Shown here piece after piece: positions 15,571 to 17,973 of a stretch of 17,973 nucleotides of DNA. The position numbers were made by a program, and so were the translations under genes. The notes under the pieces were generated by a model. That model ran no database searches. It worked only from the letters and a program-made list of their open reading frames with translations, and was not told where the DNA came from. Numbering within the stretch: the first letter of the stretch is position 1; every line of letters starts with the position of its first letter. Source of the DNA: JBHHXG01 sp046756985 (GTDB lineage: Bacteria; Pseudomonadota; Zetaproteobacteria; Mariprofundales; Mariprofundaceae); assembly GCA_046756985.1 (NCBI GenBank), contig JBHHXG010000035.1, forward strand, positions 1 through 17,973, read 5' to 3'.

Positions 15571-16644
15571 CTAGGCTTTCCGCCCGCGCCGCTGGCGCAC
15601 GGCATCGGCAAAGATGTGCAGCAGATCAGCGGAGTCTTCCCAGCCGAGACAGGCATCGGTAATACTGATGCCGAATTCTGGCTTCTCGCCGGGGGCAATA
15701 TCCTGACGTCCGGGATTCAAATGACTTTCGACCATAATGCCAACGATATTCGTATTACCATTGGCAATCTGTCCTGCGACATCGTGGCCAACCTCAATCT
15801 GACGTTCATACTGTTTACGGCTGTTGGCATGGCTGCAGTCAATCATCAGGCGGCCGGGCAGGCCTGAACGGTCCAGTTCACTGACTGCCTGTGCCACGTT
15901 TTCGGCATCATAATTCGGCTCCTTGCCCCCCCTGAGAATAATATGGCAGTCATCATTGCCACTCGTCTCGAAAATTGCCGAATGGCCTTCCTTCGTCAGT
16001 GACAGAAAATGATGCGGATGCGCAGCCGCACGGATGGCGTCAATGGCAATCTGGAAACCGCCATCGGTGCCATTTTTGAACCCGACCGGACAGGACAGAC
16101 CTGATGCCAATTCACGATGTCCCTGACTTTCGGTGGTCCGTGCGCCGATGGCTCCCCAGCTGACGAGATCGGCCATATACTGTGGTGTAATCAGATCGAG
16201 AAACTCGTTGCCGGCCGGCATTTCCATCTCGTTGATGTCCAGTAACAGTTTCCGTGCCAGACGAATCCCCTTGTTGATTTCGTATGTGCCGTCAATGTTT
16301 GGATCGTTAATCAGCCCTTTCCATCCGACCGTTGTACGCGGTTTCTCAAAATAAACACGCATGACGATCAACAGATCCTCCCGCAATTCGTCGCGCACAC
16401 CCTTGAGCTTTCTGGCGTATTCCAGTGCTGCATCCGGATTGTGAATGGAACACGGACCGATGACGACAAGCACACGGTCATCCCAACCGTGCAGAATATT
16501 ATGCACGGCCTGCCGGGCCTCGTATGTTGTGTTCGCTGCCTGCTCTGTGATCGGGTATTCGGTGCGCACCCGCTCTGGAGAGGCGATTTCCTTCATCGCC
16601 CTGATACGAAGATCATCAGTCTGGTGTGTTACAGCCATATCCAC
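15571..16644 (-). CDS. aroG: DAHP synthase, class I (AroG type)
   Basis: Condenses PEP and erythrose-4-phosphate to 3-deoxy-D-arabino-heptulosonate 7-phosphate, the first step of aromatic amino-acid synthesis. At 357 aa it follows E. coli AroG closely: GPCSIHNP (metal Cys), EKPRTTVGWKGLINDP (PEP site), GAIGARTTESQ, PVGFKNGTDGG, IDCSHANS (metal His), MVESH (metal Glu) and SITDACLGWED (metal Asp). The start may be GTG at 16644, with AGGA about 7 nt upstream, or ATG at 16638. Homologues are feedback-inhibited by an aromatic amino acid. Which one applies here cannot be read from sequence by eye. The upstream 110 nt hold a GC-rich CCGGCGG repeat and no clear promoter. Confidence 0.97.
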   Translation of the reverse strand: MDMAVTHQTDDLRIRAMKEIASPERVRTEYPITEQAANTTYEARQAVHNILHGWDDRVLVVIGPCSIHNPDAALEYARKLKGVRDELREDLLIVMRVYFEKPRTTVGWKGLINDPNIDGTYEINKGIRLARKLLLDINEMEMPAGNEFLDLITPQYMADLVSWGAIGARTTESQGHRELASGLSCPVGFKNGTDGGFQIAIDAIRAAAHPHHFLSLTKEGHSAIFETSGNDDCHIILRGGKEPNYDAENVAQAVSELDRSGLPGRLMIDCSHANSRKQYERQIEVGHDVAGQIANGNTNIVGIMVESHLNPGRQDIAPGEKPEFGISITDACLGWEDSADLLHIFADAVRQRRGRKA

Positions 16645-16754
16645 TCAACATCCTGCATTTTAACTGCCGGCGGTAACCGGCGGCGGCGCAGTATTACAGA
16701 AATCGGCTCAAACTGTTAGCCCCATGCCGCAACAAAGAAGGCTATGCTCCCGGC

Positions 16755-16850
16755 ATGAAGACTTATATCGGCTGTTCGGACTATTACTACCGCCACTGGC
16801 ATGACCTGTGGTATCCGGCAAATATCAAAACACCCGAATGCTTTTCCTGA
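16755..16850 (+). pseudogene. Truncated DUF72 (YecE-like) gene remnant
   Basis: A 31-codon reading frame starting with ATG reads MKTYIGCSDYYYRHWHDLWY and then PANIK. This matches the start of DUF72 proteins (pattern YIGxSGWSYxHWxxxFYP), which are normally 230-300 aa with a barrel fold. The frame ends in TGA at 16848-16850. The next hundred bases show no DUF72-like sequence in any plus-strand frame, so this is probably a deletion remnant rather than a simple frameshift. The following gene begins 3 nt later. It could still be expressed as a short peptide, but no good ribosome site precedes it. Confidence 0.65.
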
Positions 16851-16853
16851 CGG

Positions 16854-17315
16854 ATGGGCCTGATTAGAGTCAGCCACATGAATGCTTTGGCCGGGCTGAT
16901 ACGCCGCACCGGAGTCGGGCAATCGACCCTCTTGCTGGTGGTTTTCATCGTTGCCGCATCCCTTGTACTGGATGTGCTGGTGCACCGGCTGCTGGGCGAG
17001 CCGATGATTGAGCCCTTTATCCTCGCTGATACACTGATTGCATCTGTTATCGCCGCACCGATCTGTTACGCATTGCTGCACATGCTCGTCCGGCTGGATG
17101 TCCAGCGGGAAGCGCTCGTAAAGGCCAGCGAGGAAATCCGTACGCTCGAAGGACTGCTGCCGGTCTGCGCAGGCTGCAAGAAAGTCCGTGATGACGACGG
17201 CTTCTGGCATCAGGTGGATGCTTATATTCGGCAACACAGTCATGCCGAGATTACACACAGCCTGTGCCCTGACTGCGCCACGGAAGCCCGGAAAACCATC
17301 CCCGCAGAAAACTAA
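16854..17315 (+). CDS. Small membrane protein with C-terminal four-cysteine signalling-type domain
   Basis: A 153-aa protein with two hydrophobic helices (about 24-45 and 55-80), a short charged, probably coiled-coil stretch (82-100) and a compact C-terminal domain. That domain reads LEGLLPVCAGCKKVRDDDGF, then WHQVDAYIRQHS and LCPDC. The cysteine pairs Cys105/108 and Cys138/141 could bind zinc. The same block is common at the C-terminus of bacterial PAS, GAF and response-regulator proteins, but here it has no sensor or enzyme domain. It may be a membrane-bound partner of a signalling system, though this is inference. The start could be ATG at 16854 or 16878, neither with a strong ribosome site. 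It lies directly after the DUF72 remnant, so the native 5' region may have been altered. Confidence 0.75.
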   Translation: MGLIRVSHMNALAGLIRRTGVGQSTLLLVVFIVAASLVLDVLVHRLLGEPMIEPFILADTLIASVIAAPICYALLHMLVRLDVQREALVKASEEIRTLEGLLPVCAGCKKVRDDDGFWHQVDAYIRQHSHAEITHSLCPDCATEARKTIPAEN

Positions 17316-17331
17316 ATCGCGAACATCATCC

Positions 17332-17349
17332 CTGTCCCGGCCGGGACAG
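17332..17349. repeat. Perfect 18-nt palindrome between two plus-strand genes
   Basis: CTGTCCCGG followed at once by its reverse complement CCGGGACAG. It is 16 nt after one stop codon and 13 nt before the next start. As RNA it could form a 7-bp stem with a CCGG loop. No T-run follows, so it is a poor intrinsic terminator. An operator for a dimeric repressor is equally possible. Confidence 0.5.
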
Positions 17350-17362
17350 CTACAATAGAGGC

Positions 17363-17973
17363 ATGCGCGGACCGTTTTCCCCTTTCCATCTGTTGGCATT
17401 TATCCTGCTACTGGTTTTTCTTCTTGTCTTTGTGCAGCTCGGTCTGGTTTCGCTCGCTTTTGGAAAGCTCGGGCTTTCGACATCACAGGGCATGCTATTG
17501 CTGTTTGCGTCGCTATTCGGCAGCGGACTGAATCTGCCGCTCACCCGTATCCGGGCAGACAAGCCCGAGCCGGACCTGGAACATTTCATGCCGCACAGCC
17601 TGTTGCGTATGCCCGTTATGCCGTTCACGGGATACACACTGATAGCCGTCAATGCCGGCGGCTGTCTGGTGCCTGTGGTGTTTTCCGCCAGTCTGATCCA
17701 CCGCTTTCCGCTTCCCTTGGCAGAAATCCTGCTGGCCGTCGGTATCGTTGCGGCCATTTGCCATGTGACTAGCCGACCAATACCGGGCATCGGTATCGGC
17801 ATGCCGCCGCTGATTGCACCAATTGCGGCAGCTCTTGTTGCAATATTTGTTAACCGTGAGCTGGCTGCTCCCCTGGCCTACATCTGCGGCACGCTTGGTG
17901 TGCTGATTGGCGCTGATCTGCTGCGCCTTAAGGATATTGCTAAAATGGGTACGCCCATCGCCTCCATCGGCGG
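17363..17973 (+). CDS. DUF1614 family membrane protein (partial, runs off the window)
   Basis: Starts with ATG at 17363 after TAGAGG and stays open to the end of the window (203 codons seen). It is hydrophobic, with several predicted membrane helices: about residues 8-28, 38-50, 90-110 and 120-137, and further ones to the end. The stretches SRPIPGIGIGMPPLIAPIAA and GTLGVLIGADLLRL with the closing GTPIASIGG match the DUF1614 pattern of conserved proline, glycine and aspartate motifs. The function of this family is unknown. The missing C-terminus should be about 20-40 residues. It follows the four-cysteine membrane protein on the same strand after 47 nt that contain a palindrome. Confidence 0.82.
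   Translation, partial: MRGPFSPFHLLAFILLLVFLLVFVQLGLVSLAFGKLGLSTSQGMLLLFASLFGSGLNLPLTRIRADKPEPDLEHFMPHSLLRMPVMPFTGYTLIAVNAGGCLVPVVFSASLIHRFPLPLAEILLAVGIVAAICHVTSRPIPGIGIGMPPLIAPIAAALVAIFVNRELAAPLAYICGTLGVLIGADLLRLKDIAKMGTPIASIG

Noticed and set aside
16666..16681. GC-rich hairpin GCCGG-loop-CCGGC before aroG as a terminator or attenuator
   Set aside because: The stem is only 5 bp, arises from a CCGGCGG repeat, has no following T-run, and no leader peptide rich in aromatic codons is visible.
17332..17349. Intrinsic terminator after the four-cysteine membrane protein
   Set aside because: The palindrome is GC-rich but no run of T follows on either strand, so it is listed only as a palindrome.
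1..17973. CRISPR array, transposon, integron or phage genes
   Set aside because: No regularly spaced repeats, transposase, integrase or phage structural genes were seen on either strand.

Overview
This window looks like ordinary chromosome from a moderately GC-rich proteobacterium. Almost every gene is a recognisable housekeeping or regulatory gene. The set rpoN, long-form hpf, ptsN, HPr kinase hprK and rapZ, together with a mannose-type EIIA, HPr and EI, is typical of proteobacteria outside the enterics (Betaproteobacteria, Acidithiobacillus-like or Zetaproteobacteria-like lineages). An E. coli-like RhlB, CpdA and AroG are also present. A Zetaproteobacterium or a relative is my best guess, but gene content alone does not fix the taxon. 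I see no CRISPR array, insertion sequence, prophage or integron.

Layout. (1) Positions 13-8640 read entirely on the minus strand. From upstream to downstream they hold a CAU tRNA, bolA, grxD, then rpoN, hpf, ptsN, hprK, rapZ, EIIA, ptsH, ptsI, and finally bioB. Many junctions overlap by 4-8 nt or are very short, so rpoN to ptsI is very probably one operon. It encodes a PTS phosphorelay with no sugar permease, which implies a regulatory PTS. (2) Positions 8764-11282 on the plus strand hold rhlB, cpdA and a SLOG-type 'molybdenum carrier' protein, tightly packed. (3) Positions 11279-15032 on the minus strand hold lipA, pckA and a putative cupin/JmjC-type oxygenase. lipA and pckA share a GTGA junction. 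(4) Positions 15139-15564 (+) encode a small RNA-binding (RRM) protein with two predicted membrane helices. It converges on aroG (15571-16644, minus). (5) Positions 16755-17973 (+) hold a DUF72 gene remnant, a small two-helix membrane protein ending in a four-cysteine domain usually seen at the end of signalling proteins, and the start of a DUF1614 membrane protein that runs off the window.

How the parts fit. EI takes phosphate from PEP and passes it through HPr to the EIIA proteins. HprK can phosphorylate HPr on Ser46. This makes the relay a sensor of PEP, ATP and nitrogen state rather than a sugar importer. The window also encodes a PEP-making enzyme (PckA) and a PEP-using one (AroG). The BolA-monothiol glutaredoxin pair handles Fe-S clusters, and two radical-SAM enzymes that sacrifice Fe-S clusters (BioB, LipA) are nearby. 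These links are inferences from gene content.

The items most worth a second look are the membrane-anchored RRM protein, the oxygenase-like gene behind pckA, the small membrane CxxC protein next to the DUF72 remnant, and the inverted repeat in the tRNA leader. I found no convincing evidence of a wholly new multi-gene system.
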